A DNA stretch of 64,000 nucleotides, from contig JAMKCF010000003.1 of NCBI GenBank assembly GCA_023634235.1, positions 17,888,742-17,952,741 on the forward strand, given 5' to 3'. This document shows, piece by piece, positions 24,001 through 37,479 of the stretch. The stretch comes from Pisaster brevispinus. Its lineage: Eukaryota; Echinodermata; Asteroidea; Forcipulatida; Asteriidae. The notes beneath the pieces were generated by a model. It did not search any database. It was not told where the DNA came from and saw nothing but the letters and a program-made list of their open reading frames with translations. The position numbers and the translations under genes were made by a program. Every line of letters starts with the position of its first letter. Positions within the stretch are counted from its first letter, which is position 1.

Positions 24001-27000
24001 GACCCCGGTTCGAATCCCGGCATGGTCCTTGATTCACAATTTATTTTGTCTAAGTCTTTAGATTTGAATCATGATTTCACTTATGAGGTAGGAATTTCGC
24101 TTGTCTTTGCGTGGAACAGATAGCCCAGTGGTTGGGAGATAGTTTCTGGTAGATCGGGACCACGGTTCGAATCCCGACAAGGTCCTTGATTGACTCTTCT
24201 TTTTTCTGAGTCTAAAGATTTGAATCATGATTTCACTTATGAGGTAGGAGAATCGCTTGTCTTTGCGTGTAACAGATAGCCCAGTGGTTGGGAGATAGTT
24301 TCTGGTGGGTCGGGACCACGGTTCGAATCCCGGCAGATTCCTTGATTCACTTTTTCTTTTTTCAGAGTCTAAAGCTTTGAATCATGATTTCACTTATGAC
24401 GTATGAATTTCGCTTGTCTTTGCGTGGAACACATAGCCCAATGGTTGGGAGATAGTTTCTGGTGGATCGGGACAACGGTTCGAATCCCGTCAAAGTCCTT
24501 GATTCACTTTATTTTTTTTTCTGAGTCTAAAGATTTGAATCATGAGTTCACTTATGAGGTAGGAATTTCGCTTGTCTTTGCGTGGAAAAGATAGCCCAGT
24601 GGTTGAGACATAGTTTCTGGTGGATCGGGACCACGGTTCGAATCCCGGCAGTGTCCTCGTTTCTGTTTTTCCTTTTTCTGAGTCTAAAGATTTAAATCAT
24701 GATTTCAGTAATGAGGTAGGAATTTCGATTGTCTTTGCGTGGAACACATAGCCCTGTGGTTGGGAGATAGTTTCTGGTGGATCGGGACCACGGTTCGAAT
24801 CCCGACAAGTTCCTTGATACACTTGTTCTTTTTTCTGAGTCTAAAGATTTGAATCATGATCTCACTTATGAGGTGAAAATTTCGCATGTCTTTGCGTGGA
24901 ACAGATAGCCCAGTGGTTGGGCGATAGTTTCTGGTGGATCGGGAACCCGGTTCGAATCCCGGCATGGTCCTTGATTCACAATTTATTTTGTCTAAGTCTT
25001 TAGATTTGAATCATGATTTCACTTATGAGGTAGGAATTTCGCTTGTCTTTGCGTGGAACAGATAGCCCAGTGGTTGGGAGATAGTTTCTGGTAGATCGGG
25101 ACCACGGTTCGAATCCCGACAAGGTCCTTGATTGACTCTTCTTTTTTCTGAGTCTAAAGATTTGAATCATGATTTCACTTATGACGTATGAATTTCGCTT
25201 GTCTTTGCGTGGAACACATAGCCCAGTGGTTGGGAGATAGTTTCTGGTGGATCGGGACAACGGTTCGAATCCCGTCAAAGTCCTTGATTCACTTTATTTT
25301 TTTTTCTGAGTCTAAAGATTTGAATCATGAATTCACTAATGAGGTAGGAATTTCGCTTGTCTTTGCGTGAAACAGATAGCCCAGTGGTTTTGAGATAGTT
25401 TCTGGTGGATCGGGACCACGGTTCGAATCCCGACAAGTTCCTTGGTTCACTTTTTCTTTTTTCTGAGTCTAAAGATTTGAATCATGATTTCACTTATGAG
25501 TTAGGAATTTCACTTGTTTTTGCGTGGAACCGATAGCCCAGTGGTTTTGAGATAGTTTCTGGTGGATCGGAACCACGGTTCGAATCCCGACAAGTTCCTT
25601 GATTCACTTTTTCTTTTTTCTGAGTCTAAAGATTTGAATCATGATTTCACTTATGAGTTAGGAATTTCGCTTGTCTTTGCGTGGAACCGATAGCCCAATG
25701 GTTGGGAGATATTTTCTGGTGGGTCGGGACCACGGTTCGAATCCCGGCAGTGTCCTCGTTTCTGTTTTTCCTTTTTCTGAGTCTAAAGATTTGAATCATG
25801 AGTTCACTTATGAGGTAGGAATTTCGCTTGTCTTTGCGTGGAAAAGATAGCCCAGTGGTTGAGACATGGTTTCTGGTGGATCGAGACCCCGGTTCGAATC
25901 CCAGCAGTGTCCTTGATCTTCTTTTTCGTTTGTTTTTCTGAGTCTAAGGGTTTGAATCATGATTTCACTCATGCCGTATGAATTTCGCTTGTTTTTGCGT
26001 GGAACACATAGCCCAGTGGTTGGGAGATAGTTTCTGGTGGATCGGGACCACGGTTCGAATCCCGACAAGTTCCTTGATTCACTTTTTCTTTTTTCTGAGT
26101 CTAAAGATTTGAATCATGATCTCACTTATGAGGTGAAAATTTCGATTGTCTTTGCGTGGAACAGATAGCCCAGTGGTTTTGAGATAGTTTCTGGTGGATC
26201 GGGACCACGGTTCGAATGCCGGCAGTGTCATTGATTCACTTTTTCCTTTTTCTGAGTCTAAAGATTTGAATCATGATTTCACTTATGTGGTAGGAATTTC
26301 GCTTGTATTTGCGTGGAACAGATAGCCCAGTGGTTGGGAGATAGTTTCTGGTAGATCGGGACCACGGTTCGAATCCCGGTAGGGTCCTGATCCCCTTTTT
26401 CTTTTATTCTGAGTCTAAAGATTTGAATCATGAGTTCACTTATGTGGTAATAATTTCGCATGTCTTTGCGTGGAACAGATAGCCCAGTGGTTGGGCGATA
26501 GTTTCTGGTGGATCGGGACCCCGGTTCGAATCCCGGCATGGTCCTTGATTCACAATTTATTTTGTCTAAGTCTTTAGATTTGAATCATGATTTCACTTAT
26601 GAGGTAGGAATTTCGCTTGTTATTTAGTGGAACACATAGCCCCGTGGTTGGGAGTTAGTTTCTGGTGGATCGGGACCACGGTTCAAATCCAGACAAGGTC
26701 CTTGATTGACTCTTCTTTTTTCTGAGTCTAAAGATTTGAATCATGATTTCACTTATGAGGTAGGAATTTCGCTTGTCTTTGCGTGGAACAGATAGCCCAG
26801 TGGTTGGGAGATAGTTTCTGGTGGGTCGGGACCACGGTTCGAATCCCGGCAGATTCCTTGATTCACTTTTTCTTTTTTCTGAGTCTAAAGATTTGAATCA
26901 TGATTTCACTTATGACGTATGAATTTCGCTTGTCTTTGCGTGGAACACATAGCCCAGTGGTTGGGAGATAGTTTCTGGTGGATCGGGACAACGGTTCGAA

Positions 27001-29562
27001 TCCCGTCAAAGTCCTTGATTCACTTTATTTTTTTTCTGAGTCTAAAGATTTGAATCATGAATTCAATAATGAGGTAGGAATTTCGCTTGTCTTTGCGTGA
27101 AACAGATAGCCCAGTGGTTGGGAGACAGTTTCTGGTGGATCGGGGCCCCGGTTCGAATCCCAGCAGGGTCCTCGATTAACTTTTTTTCTTTTTTCTAAGT
27201 CTTTATATTTGAATCATGATGTCATTTATGAGGTGGAAATTTCGCTTGTTATTTAGTGGAACACATAGCCCCGTGGTTGGGAGATAGTTTCTGGTGGATC
27301 GGGACCACGGTTCAAATCCAGACAAGGTCCTTGATTCACTTTTTCTGTTCTTCTAAGTATAAAGATTTGAATCATGATTTCACTTATGGGGTAGGAATTT
27401 CGCTTGTCTTTGCGTGGAACAAATAGCCCAGTGGTTTGGAGATAGTATCTGGTGGATCGGGACCACGGTTCGAATCCCGGCAGTGTCCTCGTTTCTGTTT
27501 TTCCTTTTTCTGAGTCTAAAGATTTGAATCATGATTTCAGTAATGAGGTAGGAATTTCGCTTGTCTTTGCATGAAACAGATAGCCCAGTGGTTGGGACAC
27601 AGTTTCTGGTGGATCGGGGCCCCGGTTCGAATTCCAGCAGGGTCCTCGATTAACTTTTTTCTTTTTTCTAAGTCTTTATATTTGAATCATGATGTCATTT
27701 ATGAGGTGGAAATTTCGCTTGTTATTTAGTGGAACACATAGCCCCGTGGTTGGGAGATAGTTTCTGGTGGATCGGGACCACGGTTCAAATCCAGACAAGG
27801 TCCTTGATTCACTTTTTCTTTTTTCTGAGTCTAAAGATTTGAATCATGATTTCAGTAATGAGGTAGGAATTTCGATTGTCTTTGCGTGGAACACATAGCC
27901 CAGTGGTTGGGAGATAGTTTCTGGTGGATCGGGACCACGGTTCGAATCCCGACAAGTTCCTTGATTCACTTTTTCCTTTTTCTGAGTCTAAAGATTTGAA
28001 TCATGATTTCACTTATGTGGTAGGAATTTCGATTGTCTTTGCGTGGAACAGATAGCCCAGTGGTTGGGAGATAGTTTCTGGTAGATCGGGACCACGGTTC
28101 GAATCCCGGTAGGGTCCTGATCCCCTTTTTCTTTTATTCTGAGTCTAAAGATTTGAATCATGAGTTCACTTATGTGGTAATAATTTCGCATGTCTTTGCG
28201 TGGAACAGATAGCCCAGGGGTTGGGCGATAGTTTCTGGTGGATCGGGACCCCGGTTCGAATCCCGGCATGGTCCTTGATTCACAATTTATTTTGTCTAAG
28301 TCTTTAGATTTGAATCATGATTTCAGTAATGAGGTAGGAATTTCGATTGTCTTTGCGTGGAACACATAGCCCAGTGGTTGGGAGATAGTTTCTGGTAGAT
28401 CGGGACCACGGTTCGAATCCCGACAAGGTCCTTGATTGACTCTTCTTTTTTCTGAGTCTAAAGATTTGAATCATGATTTCACTTATGAGGTAGGAATTTC
28501 GCTTGTCTTTGCGTGTAACAGATAGCCCAGTGGTTGGGAGATAGTTTCTGGTGGGTCGGGACCACGGTTCGAATCCCGGCAGATTCCTTGATTCACTTTT
28601 TCTTTTTTCAGAGTCTAAAGATTTGAATCATGATTTCACTTATGACGTATGAATTTCGCTTGTCTTTGCGTGGAACACATACCCCAATGGTTGGGAGATA
28701 GTTTCTGGTGGATCGGGACAACGGTTCGAATCCCGTCAAAGTCCTTGATTCACTTTATTTTTTTTTCTGAGTCTAAAGATTTGAATCATGAATTCACTAA
28801 TGAGGTAGGAATTTCGCTTGTCTTTGCGTGGAACCGATAGCCCAATGGTTGGGAGATATTTTCTGGTGGGTCGGGACCACGGTTCGAATCCCGGCAGTGT
28901 CCTCGTTTCTGTTTTTCCTTTTTCTGAGTCTAAAGATTTGAATCATGAGTTCACTTATGAGGTAGGAATTTCGCTTGTCTTTGCGTGGAAAAGATAGCCC
29001 AGTGGTTGAGACATAGTTTCTGGTGGATCGGGACCACGGTTCGAATCCCGGCAGGGTCCTCGTTTCTGTTTTTCCTTTTTCTGAGTGTAAAGATTTGAAT
29101 CATGATTTCAGTAATGAGGTAGGAATTTCGATTGTCTTTGCGTGGAACACATAGCCCAGTGGTTGGGAGATAGTTTCTGGTGGATCGGGACCACGGTTCG
29201 AATCCCGACAAGTTCCTTGATTCACTTTCTCTTTTTTCTGAGTCTAAAGATTTGAATCATGATCTCACTTATGAGGTGAAAATTTCGCATGTCTTTGCGT
29301 GGAACAGATAGCCCAGTGGTATGGCGATAGTTTCTTGTGGATCGGGACCCCGGTTCGAATCCCGGCATGGTCCTTGATTCACAATTTATTTTATTCAAGT
29401 CTTTAGATTTGAATCATGATTTCACTTATGAGGTAGGAATTTCGCTTGTCTTTGCGTGGAACAGATAGCCCAGTGGTTGGGAGATAGTTTCTGGTAGATC
29501 GGGACAACGGTTCGAATCCCGACAAGGTCCTTGATTGACTCTTCTTTTTTCTGAGTCTAAAG

Positions 29563-31290
29563 ATTTGAATCATGATTTCACTTATGAGGTAGGAATTTCG
29601 CTTGTCTTTGCGTGTAACAGATAGCCCAGTGGTTGGGAGATAGTTTCTGGTGGGTCGGGACCACGGTTCGAATCCCGGCAGATTCCTTGATTCACTTTTT
29701 CTTTTTTCAGAGTCTAAAGATTTGAATCATGATTTCACTTATGACGTATGAATTTCGCATGTCTTTGCGTCGAACACATAGCCCAATGGTTGGGAGATAG
29801 TTTCTGGTGGATCGGGACAACGGTTCGAATCCCGTCAAAGTCCTTGATTCAAATTTTTTTTTTTCTGAGTCTAAAGATTTGAATCATGAATTCACTAATG
29901 AGGTAGGAATTTCGCTTGTCTTTGCGTGAAACAGATAGCCCAGTGGTTGGGAGACAGTTTCTGGTGGATCGGGGCCCCGGTTCGAATCCCAGCAGGGTCC
30001 TCGATTCACTTTTTTTTTTTCTAAGTCTTTATATTTGAATCATGATGTCATTTATGAGGTGGAAATTTCGCTTGTCTTTGCGTGGAACACATAGCCCTGT
30101 GGTTGGTAGATAGTTTCTGGTGGATCGGGACCACGGTTCGAATCCCGACAAGTTCCTTGATTCGCTTTTTCTTTTTTGTGAGTCTAAAGATTTGAATCAT
30201 GATTTCACTTATGAGGTGAAAATTTCGATTGTCTTTGCGTGGAACAGATAGCCCAGTGGTTTTGAGATAGTTTCTGGTGGATCGGGACCACGGTTCGAAT
30301 CCCGACAAGTTCCTTGATTCACTTTTTCTTTTTTCTGAGTCTAAAGATTTGAATCATGATTTCACTTATGAGTTAGGAATTTCACTTGTCTTTGCGTGGA
30401 ACCGATAGCCCAGTGGTTTTGAGATAGTTTCTGGTGGATCGGAACCACGGTTCGAATCCCGACAAGTTCCTTGATTCACTTTTTCTTTTTTCTGAGTCTA
30501 AAGATTTGAATCATGATTTCACTTATGAGTTAGGAATTTCACTTGTCTTTGCGTGGAACCGATAGCCCAATGGTTGGGATATATTTTCTGGTGGATCGGG
30601 ACCACGGTTCGAATCCCGGCAGTGTCCTCGTTTCTGTTTTTCCTTTTTCTGAGTCTAAAGATTTGAATCATGAGTTCACTTATGAGGTAGGAATTTCGCT
30701 TGTCTTTGCGTGGAAAAGATAGCCCAGTGGTTGAGACATGGTTTCTGGTGGATCGGGACCACGGTTTGAATCCCGGCAGTGTCCTCGTTTCTGTTTTTCC
30801 TTTTTCTGAGTCTAAAGATTTGAATCATGATTTCAGTAATGAGGTAGGAATTTCGCTTGTCTTTGCGTGGAACAGATAGCCCAGTGGTTGGGAGAAAGTT
30901 TCTGGTGGATCGAGACCCCGGTTCGAATCCCAGCAGTGTCCTTGATCTTCTTTTTCGTTTTTTTTCTGAGTCTAAGGGTTTGAATCACGATTTCACTTAT
31001 GCCGTATGAATTTCGCTTGTCTTTGCGTGGAACACATAGCCCAGTGGTTGGGAGATAGTTTCTGGTGGATCGGGACCACGGTTCGAATCCCGACAAGTTC
31101 CTTGATTCACTTTTTCTTTTTTCTGAGTCTAAAGATTTGAATCATGATCTCACTTATGAGGTGAAAATTTCGATTGTCTTTGCGTGGAACAGATAGCCCA
31201 GTGGTTTTGAGATAGTTTCTGGTGGATCGGGACCACGGTTCGAATGCCGGCAGTGTCATTGATTCACTTTTTCCTTTTTCTGAGTCTAAA
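29563..31290 (+). repeat. 11-monomer tandem duplication, copy 1 (1,728 bp)
   Basis: Every diagnostic monomer from the GTGTAACAG type (near 29,613) to the GAATGCCGGCAGTGTC type (near 31,235) recurs 1,728 bp downstream. The rare TTGCGTCGAAC leader at 29,765 recurs at about 31,494. Boundaries are given to within one monomer. Confidence 0.8.
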
Positions 31291-33020
31291 GATTTGAATC
31301 ATGATTTCACTTATGAGGTAGGAATTTCGCTTGTCTTTGCGTGTAACAGATAGCCCAGTGGTTGGGAGATAGTTTCTGGTGGGTCGGGACCACGGTTCGA
31401 ATCCCGGCAGATTCCTTGATTCACTTTTTCTTTTTTCAGAGTCTAAAGATTTGAATCATGATTTCACTTATGACGTATGAATTTCGCATGTCTTTGCGTC
31501 GAACACATAGCCCAATGGTTGGGAGATAGTTTCTGGTGGATCGGGACAACGGTTCGAATCCCGTCAAAGTCCTTGATTCAATTTTTTTTTTTCTGAGTCT
31601 AAAGATTTGAATCATGAATTCACTAATGAGGTAGGAATTTCGCTTGTCTTTGCGTGAAACAGATAGCCCAGTGGTTGGGAGACAGTTTCTGGTGGATCGG
31701 GGCCCCGGTTCGAATCCCAGCAGGGTCCTCGATTCACTTTTTTTTTTTCTAAGTCTTTATATTTGAATCATGATGTCATTTATGAGGTGGAAATTTCGCT
31801 TGTCTTTTAGTGGAACACATAGCCCTGTGGTTGGTAGATAGTTTCTGGTGGATGGGGACCACGGTTCGAATCCCGACAAGTTCCTTGATTCGCTTTTTCT
31901 TTTTTGTGAGTCTAAAGATTTGAATCATGATTTCACTTATGAGGTGAAAATTTCGATTGTCTTTGCGTGGAACAGATAGCCCAGTGGTTTTGAGATAGTT
32001 TCTGGTGGATCGGGACCACGGTTCGAATCCCGACAAGTTCCTTGATTCACTTTTTCTTTTTTCTGAGTCTAAAGATTTGAATCATGATTTCACTTATGAG
32101 TTAGGAATTTCACTTGTCTTTGCGTGGAACCGATAGCCCAGTGGTTTTGAGATAGTTTCTGGTGGATCGGAACCACGGTTCGAATCCCGACAAGTTCCTT
32201 GATTCACTTTTTCTTTTTTCTGAGTCTAAAGATTTGAATCATGATTTCACTTATGAGTTAGGAATTTCACTTGTCTTTGCGTGGAACCGATAGCCCAATG
32301 GTTGGGATATATTTTCTGGTGGATCGGGACCACGGTTCGAATCCCGGCAGTGTCCTCGTTTCTGTTTTTCCTTTTTCTGAGTCTAAAGATTTGAATCATG
32401 AGTTCACTTATGAGGTAGGAATTTCGCTTGTCTTTGCGTGGAAAAGATAGCCCAGTGGTTGAGACATGGTTTCTGGTGGATCGGGACCACGGTTTGAATC
32501 CCGGCAGTGTCCTCGTTTCTGTTTTTCCTTTTTCTGAGTCTAAAGATTTGAATCATGATTTCAGTAATGAGGTAGGAATTTCGCTTGTCTTTGCGTGGAA
32601 CAGATAGCCCAGTGGTTGGGAGAAAGTTTCTGGTGGATCGAGACCCCGGTTCGAATCCCAGCAGTGTCCTTGATCTTCTTTTTCGTTTTTTTTCTGAGTC
32701 TAAGGGTTTGAATCACGATTTCACTTATGCCGTATGAATTTCGCTTGTCTTTGCGTGGAACACATAGCCCAGTGGTTGGGAGATAGTTTCTGGTGGATCG
32801 GGACCACGGTTCGAATCCCGACAAGTTCCTTGATTCACTTTTTCTTTTTTCTGAGTCTAAAGATTTGAATCATGATCTCACTTATGAGGTGAAAATTTCG
32901 ATTGTCTTTGCGTGGAACAGATAGCCCAGTGGTTTTGAGATAGTTTCTGGTGGATCGGGACCACGGTTCGAATGCCGGCAGTGTCATTGATTCACTTTTT
33001 CCTTTTTCTGAGTCTAAAGA
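31291..33020 (+). repeat. 11-monomer tandem duplication, copy 2
   Basis: Directly follows copy 1. Small differences include one T-run shortened by a base or two near 31,580 and TCTTTTAGTGG near 31,802 where copy 1 has TCTTTGCGTGG. The adjacency and near identity indicate a recent event. Confidence 0.8.
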
Positions 33021-33180
33021 TTTGAATCATGATTTCACTTATGACGTATGAATTTCGCTTGTCTTTGCGTGGAACAAATAGCCCAGTGGTTTTGAAATAG
33101 TTTCTGGTGGGTCGTGACCACGGTTCGAATGCCGGCAGTGTCCTTGATTCACTTTTTCCTTTTTCTGAGTCTAAAGATTT

Positions 33181-33208
33181 GAATCAAAGATTTCAATTTT
33201 GATTTCAC
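33181..33208 (+). repeat. Spacer insertion variant, copy 1
   Basis: The palindrome region is expanded: GAATCA is followed by AAGATTTCAATTTT before GATTTCAC, a net gain of about 13 bp. The added bases resemble a scrambled copy of the adjacent GATTTGAATCATGATTTCA region, so local slippage is likely. The palindrome is lost. Confidence 0.8.
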
Positions 33209-33229
33209 TTATGAGGTAAGAATTTCGCT

Positions 33230-33857
33230 TGTCTTTGCGTGGAACAGATAGCCCAGTGGTTGGGAGATAGTTTCTGGTAGATCGGGACCACGGTTCGAAT
33301 CCCGGTAGGGTCCTGATCCCCTTTTTCTTTTATTCTGAGTCTAAAGATTTGAATCATGAGTTCACTTATGTGGTAATAATTTCGCATGTCTTTGCGTGGA
33401 ACAGATAGCCCAGTGGTTGGGCGATAGTTTCTGGTGGATCGGGACCACGGTTCGAATCCCGACAAGTTCCTTGATTCGCTTTTTCTTTTTTCTGAGTCTA
33501 AAGATTTGAATCATGATTTCACTTATGAGGTGAAAATTTCGATTGTCTTTGCGTGGAACAGATAGCCCAGTGGTTGGGAGATAGTTTCTGGTAGATCGGG
33601 ACCACGGTTCGAATCCCGGTAGGGTCCTGATCCCCTTTTTCTTTTATTCTGAGTCTAAAGATTTGAATCATGAGTTCACTTATGTGGTAATAATTTCGCA
33701 TGTCTTTGCGTGGAACAGATAGCCCAGTGGTTGGGCGATAGTTTCTGGTGGATCGGGACCACGGTTCGAATCCCGACAAGTTCCTTGATTCGCTTTTTCT
33801 TTTTTCTGAGTCTAAAGATTTGAATCATGATTTCACTTATGAGGTGAAAATTTCGAT
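33230..33857 (+). repeat. Tandem dimer duplication, 314 bp offset
   Basis: A two-monomer cassette, one with GGTAGATCGGG and tail CCGGTAGGGTCCTGATCC and one with GTGGTAATAATTTCGC and GGGCGATAG, occurs twice in succession 314 bp apart. It is the smallest clear higher-order duplication in the window. Confidence 0.75.
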
Positions 33858-34923
33858 TGTCTTTGCGTGGAACAGATAGCCCAGTGGTTTTGAGATAGTT
33901 TCTGGTGGATCGGGACCACGGTTCGAATCCCGACAAGTTCCTTGATTCACTTTTTCTTTTTTCTGAGTCTAAAGATTTGAATCATGAGTTCACTTATGAG
34001 GTAGGAATTTCGCTTGTCTTTGCGTGGAAAAGATAGCCCAGTGGTTGAGACATGGTTTCTGGTGGATCGGGACCACGGTTTGAATCCCGGCACTGTCCTC
34101 GTTTCTGTTTTTCCTTTTCCTGAGTCTAAAGATTTGAATCATGATTTCAGTAATGAGTTAGGAATTTCGCTTGTCTTTGCGTGGAACAGATAGCCCAGTG
34201 GTTGGGAGAAAGTTTCTGGTGGATCGAGACCCCGGTTCGAATCCCAGCAGTGTCCTTGATCTTCTTTTTCGTTTTTTTTCTGAGTCTAAGGGTTTGAATC
34301 ACGATTTCACTTATGCCGTATGAATTTCGCTTGTCTTTGCGTGGAACACATAGCCCAGTGGTTGGGAGATAGTTTCTGGTGGATCGGGACCACGGTTCGA
34401 ATCCCGACAAGTTCCTTGATTCACTTTTTCTTTTTTCTGAGTCTAAAGATTTGAATCATGATCTCACTTATGAGGTGAAAATTTCGATTGTCTTTGCGTG
34501 GAACAGATAGCCCAGTGGTTTTGAGATAGTTTCTGGTGGATCGGGACCACGGTTCGAATGCCGGCAGTGTCATTGATTCACTTTTTCCTTTTTCTGAGTC
34601 TAAAGATTTGAATAATGATTTCACTTATGTGGTAGGAATTTCGCTTGTCTTTGCGTGGAACAGATAGCCCAGTGGTTGGGAGATAGTTTCTGGTGGGTCG
34701 GGACCACGGTTCGAATCCCGGCAGATTCCTTGATTCACTTTTTCTTTTTTCTGAGTCTAAAGATTTGAATCATGATTTCACTTATGACGTATGAATTTCG
34801 CTTGTCTTTGCGTGGAACAAATAGCCCAGTGGTTGGGAGATAGTTTCTGGTGGGTCGTGACCACGGTTCGAATGCCGGCAGTGTCCTTGATTCACTTTTT
34901 CCTTTTTCTGAGTCTAAAGATTT

Positions 34924-34951
34924 GAATCAAAGATTTCAATTTTGATTTCAC
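34924..34951 (+). repeat. Spacer insertion variant, copy 2
   Basis: Same insertion as at 33,181, about 1,743 bp downstream, which is 11 monomers plus the extra bases. It marks another segment duplication at the end of block C. Confidence 0.8.
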
Positions 34952-37479
34952 TTATGAGGTAGGAATTTCGCTTGTCTTTGCGTGGAACAGATAGCCCAGT
35001 GGTTTGGAGATAGTTTCTGGTGGGTCGGGACCACGGTTCGAATCCCGGCAGTGTCCTTGATTTCCTTTTTCTAAGTCTTTAGATTTGAATCATGATTTCA
35101 CTTATGAGGTAGGAATTTCGTTTGTCTTTGGGTAATACAGATAGCCCAGTGGTTGGGAGATAGTTTCTGGTCGATCTGGACCACGGTTCGAATGCCGGCA
35201 GTGTCCTTGATCTTCTTTTTCTTTTTCTCTGAGTCTAAAGATTTGAATCATGATTTCACTTATGAGGTAGGAATTTCGCTTGTCTTTGCGTGGAACAGAT
35301 AGCCCAGTGGTTGGGAGATAGTTTCTGGTGGGTCGGGACCACGGTTCGAATCCCGACTAGGTCCTAGATTCACTTTTTCTTTGTTTGAAGTCTTTCGATT
35401 TGAATCATGATTTCACTTATGAGGTAGGAATTTCGCTTGTCTTTGCGTCGAACAGATAGCCCAGTGGTTGGGAGATAGTTTCGGGTGGGTCGGGACCACG
35501 GTTCGAATCCCGGCAGATTCCTTGATTCACTTTTTCTTTTTTCTGAGTCTAAAGATTTGAATCATGATTTCACTTATGACGTATGAATTTCGCTTGTCTT
35601 TGCGTGGAACACATAGCCCAGTGGTTGGGATAGAGTTTCTGGTGGATCGGGGCCACGGTTCTAATCCCGGCAGTGTCCTTGATTCACTTTTTGTTTTGTT
35701 TCTGAGTCTAAAGATTTGAATCATGATTTCACTTATGAGGTAGGAATTTCGCTTGTCTTTGCGTGGAACACATAGCCCAGTGGTTGGGAAATAGTTTCTG
35801 GTGGGTCGGGACCACGGTTTGAATCCCGGCAGGGTCCTTGATTCACTTTTTCTTTTTTCTAAGTTTTTAGATTTGAATCATGATTTCACTTATGAGGTAG
35901 AAATTTCGCTTGTCTTTGCGTGGAACAAATAGCCCAGTGGTTGGGAGATAGTTTCTGGTGAATCGGGACCACGGTTCGAATCTCGGCAGTGTCCTTGATT
36001 AACTTTTGTTCTGAGTATAAAGATTTGAATCATGATTTCACTTATGTGGTAGATATTTCGCTTGTCTTTGCGTGGAACAAATAGCCCAGTGGTTGGGAGA
36101 TAGTTTCTGGTGGGTCGGCACCACGGTTCTAATCCCGGCAGTGTCCTTGATTCACTTTTTCTTTTTTCTAAGTTTTTAGATTTGAATCATGATTTCACTT
36201 ATGAGGTAGGAATTTCGCTTGTCTGTGCGTGGAACAAATAGCCCAGTGGTTGGGAGATAGTTTCTGGTGAATCGGGACCACGGTTCGAATCTCGGCAGTG
36301 TCCTTGATTAACTTTTTTCTGAGTATAAAGATTTGAATCATGATTTCACTTATGTGGTAGATATTTCGCTTGTCTTTGCGTGGAACAAATAGCCCAGTGG
36401 TTGGGAGATAGCTTCTGGTGGGTCGGCACCACGGTTCTAATCCCGGCAGTGTCCTTGATTCACTTTTTCTTTTTTCTAAGTTTTTAGATTTGAATCATGA
36501 TTTCACTTATGTGGTAGGACTTTCGCTGGTCTTTGCGTGGAACAGATAGCCTCGTGGTTGGGAGATAGTTTTTTGGTGGATCGGGACCACGGTTCGAATC
36601 CCGACAAGGTCCTTGATTCACTTTTTCTTTTTTCTGAGTCTAAAGATTTGAATCATGATTTCACTTATGAGGTAGGAATTTCGCCTGTCTTTGCGTGGAA
36701 CAGATAGCCCAGTGGTTGGGAGATAGTTTCTGGTGGATCGGGACCACGGTTCGAATCACGGCAAAGTCCTTGAATCACTTTTTCTTTTTTCTGAGTCTAA
36801 AGATTTGAATCATGATTTCACTTATGAGGTAGGAATTTCGCTTGTCTTTGCTTGGAACAGATAGCCCAGTAGTTGGGACACAGTTTCTGGTGGATCGGGA
36901 CCCCGCTTCGAATCCCGGCAGGGTCCTTGATTCACTTTTTTCTTTTTCCTAAGTCTTTAGATTTGAATCATGATTTCACTTATGAGGTAGACATTTCGCT
37001 TGTCTTTGCGTGGAACAAATAGCCCAGTGGTTGGGAGATAGTTTCTGGTGGGTCGGGACCACGGTTTGAATCCCGGCAGGGTCCTTGATTCACTTTTTCT
37101 TTTTTCTAAGTTTTTAGATTTGAATCATGATTTCACTTATGAGGTAGGAATTTCGCTTGTCTTTGCGTGGAACAAATAGCCCAGTGGTTGGGAGATAGTT
37201 TCTGGTGAATCGGGACCACGGTTCGAATCTCGGCAGTGTCCTTGATTAACTTTTTTTCTGAGTATAAAGATTTGAATCATGATTTCACTTATGTGGTAGA
37301 TATTTCGCTTGTCTTTGCGTGGAACAAATAGCCCAGTGGTTGGGAGATAGTTTCTGGTGGGTCGGCACCACGGTTCTAATCCCGGCAGTGTCCTTGATTC
37401 ACTTTTTCTTTTTTCTAAGTTTTTAGATTTGAATCATGATTTCACTTATGAGGTAGGAATTTCGCTTGTCTGTGCGTGG

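Larger units (their letters stand above)
24000..35050 (+). repeat. Satellite block C: mosaic with disrupted T-run class
   Basis: Block-B monomers are interspersed with types having ACAATTTATTTTG instead of the double T-run (near 24,036, 24,977, 26,552, 28,282 and 29,380), CCGTCAAAGTCC tails after GACAACGGTTCG, GATTGACTCTTC tails, and TTATTTAGTGG replacing TCTTTGCGTGG in the leader (near 26,620, 27,250 and 27,722). The order is less regular than in block B, apart from an 11-monomer duplication and a dimer duplication. Confidence 0.75.
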
